Source: Kryptolebias marmoratus (lineage: Eukaryota; Chordata; Actinopteri; Cyprinodontiformes; Rivulidae). Taken from it: 64,000 nt of DNA. Positions 19,857-46,056 of the stretch are shown piece after piece. The translations under genes were made by a program, and so were the position numbers. Location of the stretch: positions 17,746,731 to 17,810,730 of the forward strand of contig NC_051443.1 of the NCBI RefSeq assembly GCF_001649575.2, in the 5' to 3' direction. The notes beneath the pieces are model-generated. The model was given only the letters and a program-made list of their open reading frames with translations. It made no database searches and was not told the origin of the DNA. Position 1 is the stretch's first letter. Every line of letters begins with the position of its first letter.

Positions 19857-22800
19857 TCAGTGGCTCTCGTGGTTAGGCCGTGGCGGAGGGCGTGAGGGAG
19901 GCGGCGCTCTGCAAGAAGGTGGGCTCTGAGGTGGAGGTGGCAGAGAGCCTGTCGGAGACGGGGGCTCGGAGACATTGGCCGGGGGCAAGGCTCTGTTTGG
20001 AGGGGGTGTGTACCAGGGAGAGCTGTTGGAGGATGGGGGGGGAGTGGACGGCAGCGGAGGTAAGGTTGAAGTCGGTGAGGGGGGCAAGTGGAGGTCCTGG
20101 TCACCGTCGGACGAGCGGCGCTGATACCTTTGGGGCAAAGTGTAGACAGGCGTGGAGGGATGGTTGTAGATGGGGTAGCGGGGAGGAGGGTAGGACGGGC
20201 TCCGAGTGAAGTTTATGCACCTGCCCTGTGAGGAAAGCACAGACAATTTGTGGAGGAAAGTGCGAACTGTGCAGCTGAAGACGTAAAGAGAAGCAAAATC
20301 ACAGCAGCAAGAAACGAGGCGCGACTAATTCTCCAAATTTCCTGCGGCGAAACGGCTGGCAGGTTTGGATGGAAAAAAGCAAATTCTTCATTTATTGAAT
20401 GTCATAAAAAGAAAACAGCTTTTTTTTTGCCAACGCCGTCATGCAGACGCTGGGAACTGAAGGAGGCAGGCAGCATTTACACCTAATGACTTCTGCAGGC
20501 AGGAGCATTTCTCCAGACCAAAGTTTCTCCTTACCTTAGTCTACTTGCCTTAAAGGTTGCTTAAAATATCAATCAGATTCAACTCATTATGGAAGCCCAT
20601 TTCTACCACTATGTTAAAAAGTAAATCTAATCCTAACTGGTATTTTATAAAAACAACTTAGCTATCTCATAATTATGACATAACACCTCACATTAATGAT
20701 ACTATCTCATAAATAACATCTCATATTTATGACTTAGCATCTATTAATTATGAAATACCTTCAAAATATGAGAAATTATGATATAGCGTCTCATAATAAT
20801 GTAGTTAAAGCTTAATTTTGAGATGCTAAGTCATGAATATGAGATTCTAGGTATTATCTCTACAATACCTTCTCAGAATTATGAAAGATTAACCATTTTT
20901 GTTAAAATTAACTCACAACTATGATGTGCTAAGTCATTTTTTTACATGCTACATGATAAATATGACATATCATGTCCTAACTCTAAGTTTTTAAGTCATA
21001 ATGAGATGCTAAGTGATGTTATTATGACTTAGTATAACAAATGACTTATTGGGCGCTAAATCATCTCATTGTGCTGAGTCATAAATATGAGATGCTATGT
21101 CATTATAATAAGATAGCTAAGTCATAAATAAAAAATGGATCAGTGTTTTATTATCACAGTGGCAGAAATGGGCTTCCATATTACTGTAAAATGGCTGCAG
21201 GTAATGCCAAGTAAAATCTTATCTATGTTTCTTTTGTAGTTTAACCTTTTGCTTCAAGCTTCTTAATTTCGCTGTTTTCTCGAATCTGCATGTTTTGACC
21301 CTTTTAATTGCTCGTTTATAGTTGTATTCAACGTTTTGTTTTGAATGTGGTTATAATGAGCCGACGCTCGTCTCACCTTGTCTCCAGGATAAGGACGCAT
21401 CACAGACACTCTGTCGTAGCCTTTTCTCAGGAATACACACAGAGCGTCCAGCTTTCCCTGCAGAAACACGATCACAAATCATAACGTGCATGTAGTAGCC
21501 ACGGCCACAAGTGCAAATCCTTTGAAAGATAAGTGAATGCAGTAATCATAAAATGATTAAGAGTTCTTCTGTTTATCTGACACTCAGATGCCAGATTTAT
21601 AGAAAGTTTTATAAATGAAACTAACACTGATAAACAAAGAATATATTTTGTTGAAAAATATCAGCTGCTCAGCAGATTCCATACTCAGAGGTTTGCTCAG
21701 TTCATGTCTGGTTCTTATTATAGTCCAATCAGTTGACTAATATTTAAGGAAGCAGAACTTTAATAACTATTTCCTGATAGGACATCATTCCCAAAAGGCA
21801 CTGAAGCAGACACATTTTCTCACTTCTTGTGAAAAGGCAGCAGATTTATGTGAATGCACACACAATAGGCCACATGTGTAGATTTAACACGTCCTCTGTG
21901 CTTGAGGACACGGTGTTTGACAGCCAAACAAGACTGTGCTTTGTTTAAAGGCTTAGAAGATGCCAAAAAAGCAGAGCGTTGACATTTAAAAACTGTGCCA
22001 AACAATACAAGATATATAATTTGGTTAATTTTAAAAAACTGATCATCTGGGGCACCTTGATGGGAGAGTACCACTTCTGAGGACGGATGGTCTTGTGCAT
22101 GTGATAGTAAGGCTGAGGTGACGGGGGATCGTACTCCTGGGCCGGCATCACAACTCGAGCATTTTTGGCTTTTTCCAGCTTGGCTCCTTCTTCAGTCGAG
22201 CCTTTATCTCCCCAACGGACCTGAAGCAAAACAGACGTTTTTAAATGAACCAGCAGGAGAGCCATGACCCAAACAAGTTACCCAATCAAATGTCCCAACG
22301 CAGGACCTCCTTTAATGCCCTAAAAACGCTAAACTATCAGGAGTGAGTCAGAAACCCATGAGTTAAACCAGCGACGTCAATGCAGCCTTGTAAGTTCATT
22401 ATTCAGTTTCACTCCCTTTCAGCTACTGCACAAAAAGCCTCAAAGGCTTTAACTTGGCAGAAAGAGACATAAATGAAGCTGTGCATACTTTCCACTGCAG
22501 TGTTTGGGATCATGTGTGTTTTTGGCAGCTCCGGGACAAGTTCACAGGCTGCACTGCCAGCCTGCGGAGGACTTTATTCAGACTGGACAACCTCTGTTTT
22601 TTTGAAAGCACCGTCACACACAGACGCAGGACCCTTCGTGGTCCAGGACTGTCTTTGTGCCGTGTAGGAATCCAATCTTAAGCTTTCTCCTTCTGATCTG
22701 AACTTTAAATGCACTGACTCATCCTGAGCGAAGCTTTACTTACCACTGCTTTTCCTCAAAGATGACTGATTGGTTCTTCTATCTCTGACTGCTGTGTCTA

Positions 22801-25800
22801 AAGTAATGAACTGCTGGGTAACGGTAACAGATAACTCACACAACCTCTCGTCTCTTTGATTCTACCAAGAATTTCTGCAGCGTTCGCAGTTTACTGTCCA
22901 GCTGGCCTCTTCTTAGCTTTCTCTCTCTCTCTGGCTCTCAGTTTGTCACAACAATAAAGTGACTCGCTTTCATCCAGCATGGACTTTCGTGCTCAACTCC
23001 ATTAAGGAATAAATTCCTGCAGCGCTTTATAGTCCGTCTGTTTGATCTCACTCCCAGCTTTCATCATTTCTTTTCTGCTCGCTAAAAGCTGCAGCAATGT
23101 TTGTCACAGATTTCTTCTGTGAACCTGAAACCAGTTAATGGAAAACGCTTTGATTCTGTAACCGTGATTTGCTCTATCGCTGCATCACAGCAAGAGCCGT
23201 TTAAATCTTTTAATGTGCTGAGTTTTCAAGTTCTGCTTTAAGCCGGCGTGGGGACACAGCTGCTGTGTCTTTTCTTCAGAGTTTGGAGACGTGATTGTCA
23301 AGTTAATCGGTTATTCAGTCTGTCATGTAGTCAGGAATGAACTACTACTGTCCGGATGTAGGCTATGTGAGAATAAGCTCTTTATTCTGACAGTGAAGAC
23401 ACTGCAAGGCAGGATGTTCAAAACAAACTGGGAGGGGAGTCTTAAAATGATAATTCAGATCTTATAAAGACGGTTTAGTGTGAAAATTATGAACAGCTCA
23501 TCTTTTACCTGTTGTAGAAAGCTCTTTGAATTACCTAGTTTTAGAAAAAAAAATAGAGCTAATCTGATTAGGACGAGTGATTTACTGCCATCTTTAAACA
23601 ACCCTAGTATCAAAATGTTCATATAGTTTCATCTTCATAAACTTTTACATTACTGTCAGATTTGCATTACTGCAGAATGTGCCCTATGCTGTATTGAAAC
23701 TGCTACTGCTAGCTGTTGCTGCTCTTTGTAACTGAAGACGATGTCAAACTTTATTAAATGGCATTCACATGTTGTTTTAGGACGACAGCAATCTACTTTG
23801 GTCTTGACCTTACTCAGACCAGCCTTTAGCTCATCCATCCGGCGAGAATAACCAAACTTTAACAAAACGTTAGCCCTGAACTCTGTGTAGCTGTCCAATT
23901 CTTTGTGTTGGACTCGTGACGACCTGTTAGTGTATCAGAGCTCAGCTGGGTTGCACATGTGGGAAATATCACAGTAAAAGAAAAAATCAAACCACAAATA
24001 CAGGAAACATGGAAGACATACCAAGGTAATGATTGCAGCAGCTGAACTAAATGAATACCCTCTGAAAACTGCGATTTTTAACCAAGATTATTATTTTGTG
24101 GTGAATTTAAACCAAAGTGTAAATATGTATAAAATATTTTCTGTTTTCATATTGCTTCTGTTTTTTTCCCTCTCTGGTAGCTCATCCAGTAATGCATAAA
24201 AATCACTTATCCTTCTCCATTTAGTGACTCTTGTTTTGGTAGATTTGAGTTCATTTAGTAATGCTGTTAAATGTACTTTTATGTTGTTCTTTTTTCAGTT
24301 TTTCTTTGTTCAGGCTTCCTGGCTGGATGATATGACTCGACTGGTTCTTTGGGTTTAGTCAGTTTTGTTCACATTGATTCATTTGGACTCTAATCTTTTT
24401 ACAATTTGTGCAATTGTGACTATTTTTAGAAAGCATGCAACCACATAATAACCCACTTTTAAAGAAATCACAGTTAAATTTAATGCCTTTCCCATAAAAC
24501 CGCACTTCTGTTAGTGTCAGGTGCTTAAGCAATAAAGTAGAATCATTTGCCGTATTTTTACTAAAGTCTGCTGCCTTTGAATGATATTTAATATAAATTC
24601 ATTAATTTGCTCTCTGAGTTACCTCCATTCTCTTGATGCCCCCGACTCCACGGCCTCCGTAGTACGATGCATCTACAGTGGGCCACCTTTTCTTTGGAAA
24701 ACCATCCTCATCATCCTGAAGATAAGAACCATGTGTTTATTTGAGGTTAACTCAGTACTTGTGATAAACTTAAGTACAGGAAGTGAAATGATGATCAATG
24801 AATGTAATTAAAGGGAAAAAAAGAAACGTACAGAGATATCCTCTATTACTGGAGGAGGTGGCTCATGAATGACCTGCAAGGCAATAAAAAAAAAAAAAGG
24901 AGATACTGAATGTTCTTTTATTGTTGTTTTATCATGCAAAGGTGCTTGTTTTTATTCAAGTGCAAAAACAACATGTACAGGTTTATTAGTCTTTCAGATT
25001 AATTATGCAGAGTCGTACCACGGTGCAGCAGAGAGGCCAGAACCACCACAGCAGAGCGATGGTGAGCAGGAGCAGCAGGATGAGCAGCGCGATTCCCACT
25101 AAGGTCCCATCCGACTGCACAACAAACATTAGATATTGGCCATATTCTGTCTCTTTCATGCATACAACTCTGATTCAAGCTGAGAAATGATTGATTTATA
25201 CAAGAACAAAAAAGACAAACCTCTGAGCTGTAACAAGTAATGCTGTCATATAATCATTGCAATGTTACAGTCAATGGTTTGATTTTGTCAACTTTTATAC
25301 ATTAAATGATTTTTCTCTCCCCTTCTATACTCACACAGGAGGTGGCTGTAATAGTGACAGAGCTTGATATGAAGCTGAGGCCGTTATTCATGCTGACATA
25401 AAGAGTGGCCGACCTGCAGGGGTGAGAAGGCAGTTAATAAAGTCAATTAACGTGTCTCTAATCACAGACAGTTTATGCAGCAATTGGCTGACAGTTCTCA
25501 AACACACTACCAGAATAAATTGTAGCCTTTCTGTGTCTTATACTGGTTGTTTTGCGTCTGCATTTGGTCATTTTGTTCCTTATTTGGTCATGATATGGGT
25601 TATTTCGCAACTTTCTGAGCGATGGGATTCAATGTCCTCTAAATGCTTCTGCCTCATTGCATAAGAGCAAGTGTGCAAATATAATCAAGTTTGCAGAAAT
25701 CACTGTTCGTTAACAGAAATGACTTACGTTCCAGATTTTTCCAGAACAGGAGCTGGACACAGAAGATAAGTATCTCTCACCACCAAAGGCCTCTTCACTG

Positions 25801-28800
25801 TGGAAACAGAAAAATGTGAGCTTATATTTAGTGTCTGTGATGCAGTGGAAAAAGGTTGTTTTTTTCTTCTTTTCCTGTTTTAAAACTTCAGATGTTTCAA
25901 GCCTGAAAATAGTGTTTTGTTATTAAATTCCTGGACTTCTTCTCCTTGTGGAAAGTGAGGAAAATGAGGGGGCGTTAGTGGTTTGTTTGTCCTGGCCGAG
26001 AGAGGGTCTAACGTGTGCGAAAGACAACGCTCGTCCCTGATGGGATCCACATTTCTCTTCAGACATTCCTCTTCTGAGACGCGCTGAGCATTTTAGCAGC
26101 TGGGGGAAATGGCAAATTTTAGAAGGTTTTGATAGCAAATACTCTGCCCAGGACCTGTCAACACCGGCAAAATGACATCTGTGGCTTCAGTGTGTAAAGT
26201 AAAAGATGGAGATTTGGCTCATTATAATCGTCTAGTTAAATAATTGTCGACACAAACTGAAATCTCCCTCCTCCAGAGTGGCATATTATACACAGAATGG
26301 GGTTTTCACATGTTTCTCACCCATTGCATTTATTTTTTAAATTGCTGTTATTTACCATCATTAGCTAATTTACCAGCTATATATTTTGATTTGGCAAAAT
26401 GGGAAAAAAATAAAGTTTTAATTGCTTGCATTGTTTTCTGATCAAGCAGACAAGATGTAATGGTGCCGGATCGTTTGTGTTTTATTTTGAAGGTTGAGTT
26501 TATCTCCATTATTTGTTATAAGTTTAGTCACGGTTTTCCTTGTGGTTTCTTTGGGTTATTTCTTGTGATGTTTACCTGTTTTTCTCAAGTTCATCGGTCA
26601 TTGTTTCCATTAGTGACTATTTCCAGTGATCCAGAGGCGGTGGGACATCGTTGACAGGTCACAGGGCTACATAGAGACCAACCATTCATCCACACACTCA
26701 CATCTAAGGCTAATTTAGAATCACTAATTAACCTAACATGCATGTTTTTTTTAATCATGGGAGGAAACCAGAGTATCTGGGCAAAGAAACAAACACACAT
26801 GCATGAGGTTAAACATGCAAACTTCGCACAGAAAGGTTGCAGCAGAGTTTCAAACCCAGGACAAAGCCAGCAAATCAACATTCAGCTCATTATCCTGTTA
26901 TCTATATTCTGTTTATAAAGTACGATCATGTTTCACTTTTATCAATCTAATTGTATTTTAAACATTTTCAAGTGCTCAGTGAAAACATTTTTAAAGGTAA
27001 AAATTTGTTATGCTTTTCTCATTTTGTGCTGCTTGATTGATGACAGCCCCTGTTTGATGCAGATTATATATCATTAGATTATTAATCGTTTATTCTCAAA
27101 AAAGTTTGCATTTAAAAGCAAAACTAATTTGTTAAATCGTTATTTTGGGAGATTAGTAAATTCCTAAAGTTCTGCAATACTGATGGCAATCTTATGTTTT
27201 TGTTGTTTTACTCTTAAATTACCTGCTATATCTTAGGAAAATTTAAAAAAAAAACTTACTCAAAGTAATTGTATCATTGATGCGGAAGCTGCAGAGGATT
27301 TTCTCTACATCTCTGGCATGAAGGAAACCATTCCCTCTGACAACCACCTGGAAGGTTTCTAAAGAGGAAATAATTGTGTTGCTACATGTTACAGATTTAT
27401 GTGCATTATATCTTTGAAAACAAATGGATCGCCATGATGTGATTTCAACAATGCATGAAACTTCAGGCACCCAGAAACAAAAGTTGTGTTCCTGTTTCTT
27501 TACCTCCTTCACAAATGCTGGACGGCTCTACTGCCAGGATCTCGATGCACGATCTCTTCAGGATCTAACTCAAAAAATGAAATCTAATTACAAAAAGTCA
27601 AGAAGTCGCAGTACGCTTTTGAGAATTTAATCAAGATCTTTTTAGAAATATCCCAATTACCGAGTCGATGACCCCTTGCAGCGCTTGAAATCCATCATCC
27701 ACGGGAAAAACATGGTCCTTACTGTCAGCTATAGTGGAAAGCTGCCAATTAAAGGAGCCAAAAGTGTCTTTATATGTTTAAATTAATATTTAATTCATCT
27801 ATTGGTTAGCTACCACAGTACTTACCTGTGTTTCATTGAAGTCTTTCACCCCCACACAGTAGACAGTGGCACCCAGCTGACGTGCTCTGCTGGCCTGATT
27901 CAAAACACGACATTAAGATCAACAAAAACGCCTTTTTGGCGTTTTCTTTCACCGCTGCTGGGAAACATTTGCAATGGGATGGGGCCACGCGCACAACAAG
28001 CCAAGGAAAACATGAATGTTAAACGAGTTGATGATAACAGAAATCATGTGACGCTTTAATATCACAGGCTTTTTTTGGCAGAATGAGAAAAATACTCCTT
28101 TTTTTTTGGTCTCATCTTTCACCTCCAGTTGAGCCTGATCGAACTGATTCTTTCTCAGTTCTCCGTCTGTCAGGGCGATGATGACGCTGGCTGTCCGGTA
28201 ACCTAAAGGACAAAACCGTTTTTTAAAACATGTAACAAAGTCTTTTTTTATCCAATGAAATCCAACCAGGAGTCCAGTTCTCAACTTGAAACATCTAGAA
28301 AAATATCTTTTAGACATTATTTTCACAGGAGCACTGGATTCTTACAGTTTGAGTCAATTCTACCAACTTTTATTGACAAATTGTGATTAAAATGACAACC
28401 AAGAAAGAAGAAGTTTTGCTCACCATATCCTGTCCCATAGTAAATCTGCTCGCTGGCCTGGAGGGAAAAGTTTCAGGCGTCAGTGGCTATGAATTTAAAT
28501 TGGCCTCATTTAAAGAGTTTTATGCCAAACGCTTGGGTGGGGTTAGTTTATTTAATTACTTTATGAAGTCCTTTGTCCATGAAGGTGTCTCCGCCTGGCT
28601 CCACCATGCTCAGCTCCTCCAGCCCAGCACGAATCTTATCTCTGATCAGGAAACAAAACATACCAAAAAAACACTGATCACAATGAATTATGAGACCAAG
28701 AATGCAAATATAAAATCATGACGTTCGCTGAGTGCATCTGTGTTTGAGCCACCTGTCTTCTGTTAGAGCCATGAGTATCCGCCCTTCTGTGGAAAACACA

Positions 28801-31500
28801 ATAAAAGACATCCGCAGCTGAGGACTACAGAGACAAAATAAAGAACAACAACTCAGATTACAACTATTTTTTTCAATTTTCTTGTTGTTTTTTGTGTGTG
28901 AACGCACCTGATGAACTTGTGAGCAAGATGATCCACAAAGTAATATATCTCATTCCAGTAATCTTGCACACTGCCAGACCTGAGAAAAACAAAACAAAAT
29001 TAAAAAATCAGACATTTCAGGGCAGTGACAAATCAGACAAGAGAGGAAACATAATCCCTCCGGTGAGTTTTGGGTTTGCCCCCGGGGGTCTCCTCCCAGA
29101 GGGAAGCCTATGAAGGGAGGCGTCCAGGAGGCATCCTAATCAGATGCTCAAACCACCTCAACTGTCTCCTTTTGATGCAGAAAAGCAGAAATCTAACAAA
29201 TAGTTTCTGGAAGTTTCATTTAAATCCATCCAGTGGTTCATAATACATTTAGCTAGCACTACAAACACACACACAAAACACACACTAAGAAAATCAGAAA
29301 CCTTTTGGTGGAAGGCGGTAAAAACATTTGCTGGGGAAATTTAATTTGGCCCACCCAATTACAATGAATCAGATTCAGCCCAAGTCAAAATTCTGAAATA
29401 TCACTAAAATATTATGTTGACCCAACCCAAATATAATGAGTTTAAGTGACAAGACTGTTTCATGGAAAGTAAGATATAAAGCTTTGTAGACATTTTTATG
29501 CTCATTCAACTAATCACTGTTTGAGTGTAACTGTTTGGCTTTGGGATTCATTGTTTAAGAAGTCATCTTAAGCGATAATTCTTTTGATAATTTCCACTTA
29601 AAGGCTTAAAAAAGGCCCGTGCATGCATTTGTTAAAGGGAAAAACAAAGTGAAAGCATCACATGGCTCTGTTGTGGCTTCCGTCGGGTCCAGAATTTGTT
29701 ACAGTTTGCAGCCTCAACCAAACAAATCAGCAGAAGAACGCAAACATTTCAAGTGGACGTCAGTAATTAGGTGGAAATTTGGGGCTAAAACAACCTCCTC
29801 CTCCTCCCACTCTTGACTTCTCCTCCTCCTTATGTTTTCATTTATCCAGCAATGTGAGTCTAAGCGGCGAGTTGAGCCAAAAAGCCGCAGTCTTTGGAAC
29901 ATTTGGCTCCAATGGAGAAAGGGTTCTGCTGTCCAAAGCGCAGATTTGAGGCTGCTCCTGTCAGAGAATTACAGCCGCAGTTTGACAGCCGAAGCATTTT
30001 ATCATTTCAGATAATGTATAAACACATTACAGATGAAGAAGTGACAGAAGAAACATGCTTTAGATCAGCTCTTGTGTGCATCAGAGCATGTGACACATGA
30101 CCTGATCACCACGATTTAATAACAGGGTAGTTTAAAATTTATTGTTGCATTTAAATAAAAAATCTGCGCTCGTGTTTGATGAGTAAAATTGCACAATGCT
30201 GGTTTCATAGCTTAAATTAAACTAACATATGTGTTAGCTAATTCAAGAATTAGGAATAATTATCACCTGCCACTCAAGGCAACGGAATAATGTTTTTGCT
30301 TGTGTGCATGTTTGTCTGTACTGTTAGCAAAATATCTCATGAATCACTGATTTTAATGGTAACTAATCATTGGATGTGCATCTACAACTGATTAACTTTT
30401 GAAGTCAACCTGATTTAAGATGGCTGCCACAGCAAAGCAATCTTACCATGAACGTAACTGGCCGGTTTTACAGACACTGAGCTGAATATTTTTTGGGGTA
30501 GTAGCTGAGCATCGTCCCCAACGCATACTTTGAGTGCAGCACATTTCACAAATCTTTGTTTAAAATCTTGGCGTCAAGCTCTGTTAGCAAAATTTCTCAT
30601 GAACGACTGGGTGGATTTCAATCAAACTCTCAGAAATAAATCTTTGGATCTGCAACCGATTAACTCCTGGAGTCAGGATGGCCACCACAAGAATGGCTTT
30701 AACTCAGTGACTTTTACAGATTTTTACAGATTTACAGATAAAATGTGGAGTGGTAGTAGCTGAGAGTCATTTCCAACATTCCAAGCTCTAGCAGATCAGG
30801 CAAGCTCACATAAGATGTCACACGAGCTTGCAAATATTATTTGAAAAGCACTAGCTATATTTGTTATTCCTGCAGCTCAAACTCATGAAGCGATTTTCAA
30901 AGGCTGCAGCCTGAGATTTTTTTTTTCAGCTCACAGTAATTACAGTAAACTGCTCCAGACAAATGCAATATTATTTTTCTTTTGTGAACCCAGCTGCATA
31001 TTTTAACACACTCCTTTTTTCTGAGATCAGCAATGAACACAGAGAATGCTAATGGAAAGAATAAATATTTGTCAAGATTTGAAATCAGTATTAAGAAAAT
31101 GTCTCTCCATGTTTCTTTAAGCTGAGTAACATTTGCACACTGTACAGTTTTAATCCACAATTTCCCATCTGATATACATTTTAAACACACTGAGTTGTAA
31201 TTGGCAAGTTGGAGTCCATTAAAGTCTTTGGAGGACAGCGTGTCGAGATGTTTGCATCTGTGCCATTAACCCAAACTCGGAGAAATCATGCACCAAAGTT
31301 TAAACTTCCTCTCCTGAGATGAAGCCAAAGAGCAGCAGCACTCACTTGTCCAGAACAAAGTAGAGGTCAAATCCTCCGTAGCAGGATGATCCCGGTTCCT
31401 TCATCTCATAAACCTGAGCCGCGCCGCCGACCACCAGGATCCCCAGCAGTATCCCCAGTTCCACACAGAGCTGGGTCTGTCTGCACCAGAGCTGGAACAT
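19857..31500 (-). CDS. antxr1: Anthrax toxin receptor 1 / tumor endothelial marker 8 (vWA-domain adhesion receptor)
   Basis: A type I membrane receptor that binds collagens and links the matrix to actin; its mammalian form is also a cell receptor for anthrax protective antigen. All 18 coding exons read on the minus strand: 31500-31346, 28979-28908, 28824-28753, 28641-28560, 28457-28424, 28202-28123, 27894-27826, 27741-27661, 27564-27504, 27358-27260, 25797-25728, 25413-25335, 25114-25019, 24873-24832, 24715-24623, 22220-22056, 21457-21377, 20225-19857. The total is 1800 bp, 599 aa (human about 564). A signal peptide spans about 1-28 and the vWA domain about 45-215, with the MIDAS metal site D51-x-S53-x-S55, T119 and D151. 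One membrane span lies at about 322-343 (LLILLLLL then WWFWPLCC). The cytosolic tail holds [26 protein letters not shown] and KWYSPIK, then a 123-residue Pro/Ser-rich end finishing [12 protein letters not shown]. The Pro-rich end accounts for most of the extra length. The largest intron (31345-28980) contains repeats only. Confidence 0.96.
20590..21178. mobile_element. Palindromic TA-flanked MITE in an antxr1 intron
   Basis: The left end TGGAAGCCCATTTCTACCAC and the right end GTGGCAGAAATGGGCTTCCA are inverted, and both flanks carry TA (20588-20589 and 21179-21180), as for Tc1/mariner-type insertion. The whole interior is a degenerate array of ATCTCATAATTATGACTTAG-like strings on the left and the complementary CTAAGTCATAAATATGAGAT on the right, so the element could fold into one long hairpin. 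Non-coding. Confidence 0.8.
23405..23900 (+). repeat. Dispersed repeat family B, long copy 3 (antxr1 intron)
   Basis: Second long member of family B; the 3' block ACCTTACTCAGACCAGCC-TTTAGCTCATCC corresponds to GCTCTGACCAGCC-GTTAGCTCGTAA at 13383. Class unknown; no open frame. Confidence 0.5.
26620..26885. repeat. Common fish interspersed repeat (LINE/SINE-derived)
   Basis: Contains CACAGGGCTACATAGAGACC, AATTAACCTAACATGCATGT, GGGAGGAAACCAGAGTATCT and ATGCAAACTTCGCACAGAAA, a string order I recognise from a very abundant fish repeat. Exact family not assigned. Confidence 0.6.
29050..29175 (-). mobile_element. LINE ORF2 C-terminal remnant
   Basis: Minus strand reads [17 protein letters not shown] followed by a stop. 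This matches the [17 protein letters not shown] motif that ends the reverse transcriptase ORF of a common fish non-LTR element. It lies in the large antxr1 intron and is broken. Confidence 0.65.
30296..30830 (+). repeat. Dispersed repeat family A, two tandem copies (antxr1 intron)
   Basis: Two consecutive family A units begin at about 30325 (TTAGCAAAATATCTCATGAA) and 30592 (TTAGCAAAATTTCTCATGAA), each followed by the GATTAACT, GATGGC and GTAGTAGCTGAG strings. The second unit carries a short internal duplication of ACAGATTTTTACAGATTT. Confidence 0.7.
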
Positions 31501-33098
31501 CACCCTGAGCTCAAGACAGCCAAAGTGAGGGGAAATATAAATATTGTCCAGCTAGAGTCTTCCCTCTTGACCTCTCTTTCAGAGTGCTCTGAAGTGGACA
31601 ACCATCCTGTGAAGAGGGATCTCCATGGCATCAAGTGCTCCTCTCTGGATTAGAGTCCCATCTGAGCTGCAGCAACTCCACATCAGCAGAGGAGGAGGGA
31701 GTCTCAGGATCTTCCCTCACACTCAGTCAGCTCAGCAACACGAGTTTGCACAAGAATAAAAACACACGTGTTGGAGAGGGATTTACTGCTTCCTTCAAAT
31801 GAATCATTTTTTTTAAAGCCTTTATTCTTGGACATGCTTCTCTTTGTTTTCTTCAGTTCTGTCAAAAGTGATTCTGCATCTTATCCACCAGCGCCACACA
31901 GTGGACAAAACACGAACCCTGCAGATTATTGTACGAAATGAGAACGATGAACCTGTTCTACAGTTCATCTGCATTCAACAAGCAGAAATACGACCTTATA
32001 TCTTTACTAAAACTAAAGTTATTGCATTTTTATTGGAAATCAATACTAAGTGTGTAGACTAACCTACAATATAAAACACTCAAAGTTCGCAAAACTCACA
32101 AATAAAACCAGCAGATGAACAGTATCTAAAAGTCACACAAGTTTAAAGAAACAGGAAACAAATCGACAAAGATCTGACCTGAAAGATGCTTCATTCTGCA
32201 GTTGCTCCTCCATATGACAAGTTTTAAGCTAATAGATCTTTGGAAATCATCTTATTGGTGATAAAAAATACTCATTTAAGTGAACCAACTGGATAAACTG
32301 CGCTGACAGTTTTTGTAACCCAGCAGCTGCCCTCCCTGTTGGGACCAGCATCATGGAGAGAGTTAACTCCTCAGACTTAGAAATTTAGAATCAGAATCAT
32401 TTTATTCATCTAGAAAAAGGGGGAAACGCTTAATGATGAAAGAACAAGTAACAGTTTATGTTGTTTCTTTTGGCATCCTGCGGTACAGTGAGGTCAGCTC
32501 AGGAAGTCATCACTTTTCACCTTTAAAAACGGCTTTCAGAGGAAGTCTGTGCTTCAACTAAATGTCAGCTCCAGAAATGGATGAGTCAGTGTTCCCACAT
32601 GTTAGACTGGCTGCGGGACCCTGCAGGTGATGCCAACTAATTAAAAGGACAAATTAACACCTCCTATAATGAGTTTGAGGCTTATTTTTTACCAGATTTA
32701 ACTGACTTGTTTGTATAAAATCTATTAGTATTTAAAAGCTGATCCCACTGAAACTTTATTTTTTAGTCTTCTCTGTCCATCCTGTGGCCTTAAATGAAAT
32801 TATGGTTATAAAAAAGGATCCACAGTCAACGTGTATTGACTATTACCACTTCATCGGGCATAATGAGCATGTATATGATGTCAGCAGGTGCAGGACCCCC
32901 GAGGCTCCACGCGCCTGGCTGACTTTTGGTGTGTGCGCTTTTGGCTCTGCAGCGCAGCTGCATGGAGACGTGGTGTTTCGAAAAAATCACACCGCCGCTG
33001 TCAAGGAACCTCTTTTTTTCTTCTTCTCCTTCTTTAATGGAGCCTTTGAGTCCTCCGACGATCCACATCTCGCCCCAGCCTCCCCCCGTGCTTGTCTG
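31501..33098. other. Head-to-head intergenic region between antxr1 and the tolloid gene
   Basis: About 1.6 kb separates the start codons of two divergently transcribed genes, so both promoters and 5' UTRs should lie here. I see no clear TATA box or coding exon. The sequence is AT-rich in the middle (about 31740-32300) and GC-richer near each start codon. The frame of the tolloid start is open upstream to about 32784, but that stretch looks like 5' UTR (CT-rich and unlike any known prodomain). Confidence 0.55.

Positions 33099-46056
<12,958 letters not shown>

Noticed and set aside
20640..21140. CRISPR-like array of about 20-bp AT-rich units
   Set aside because: Units are degenerate, unspaced and invert in the middle; this is a palindromic MITE in a vertebrate intron.
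32784..33098. Upstream extension of the tolloid reading frame
   Set aside because: The frame is open but would place more than 100 unrelated residues before a clear signal peptide; read as 5' UTR.
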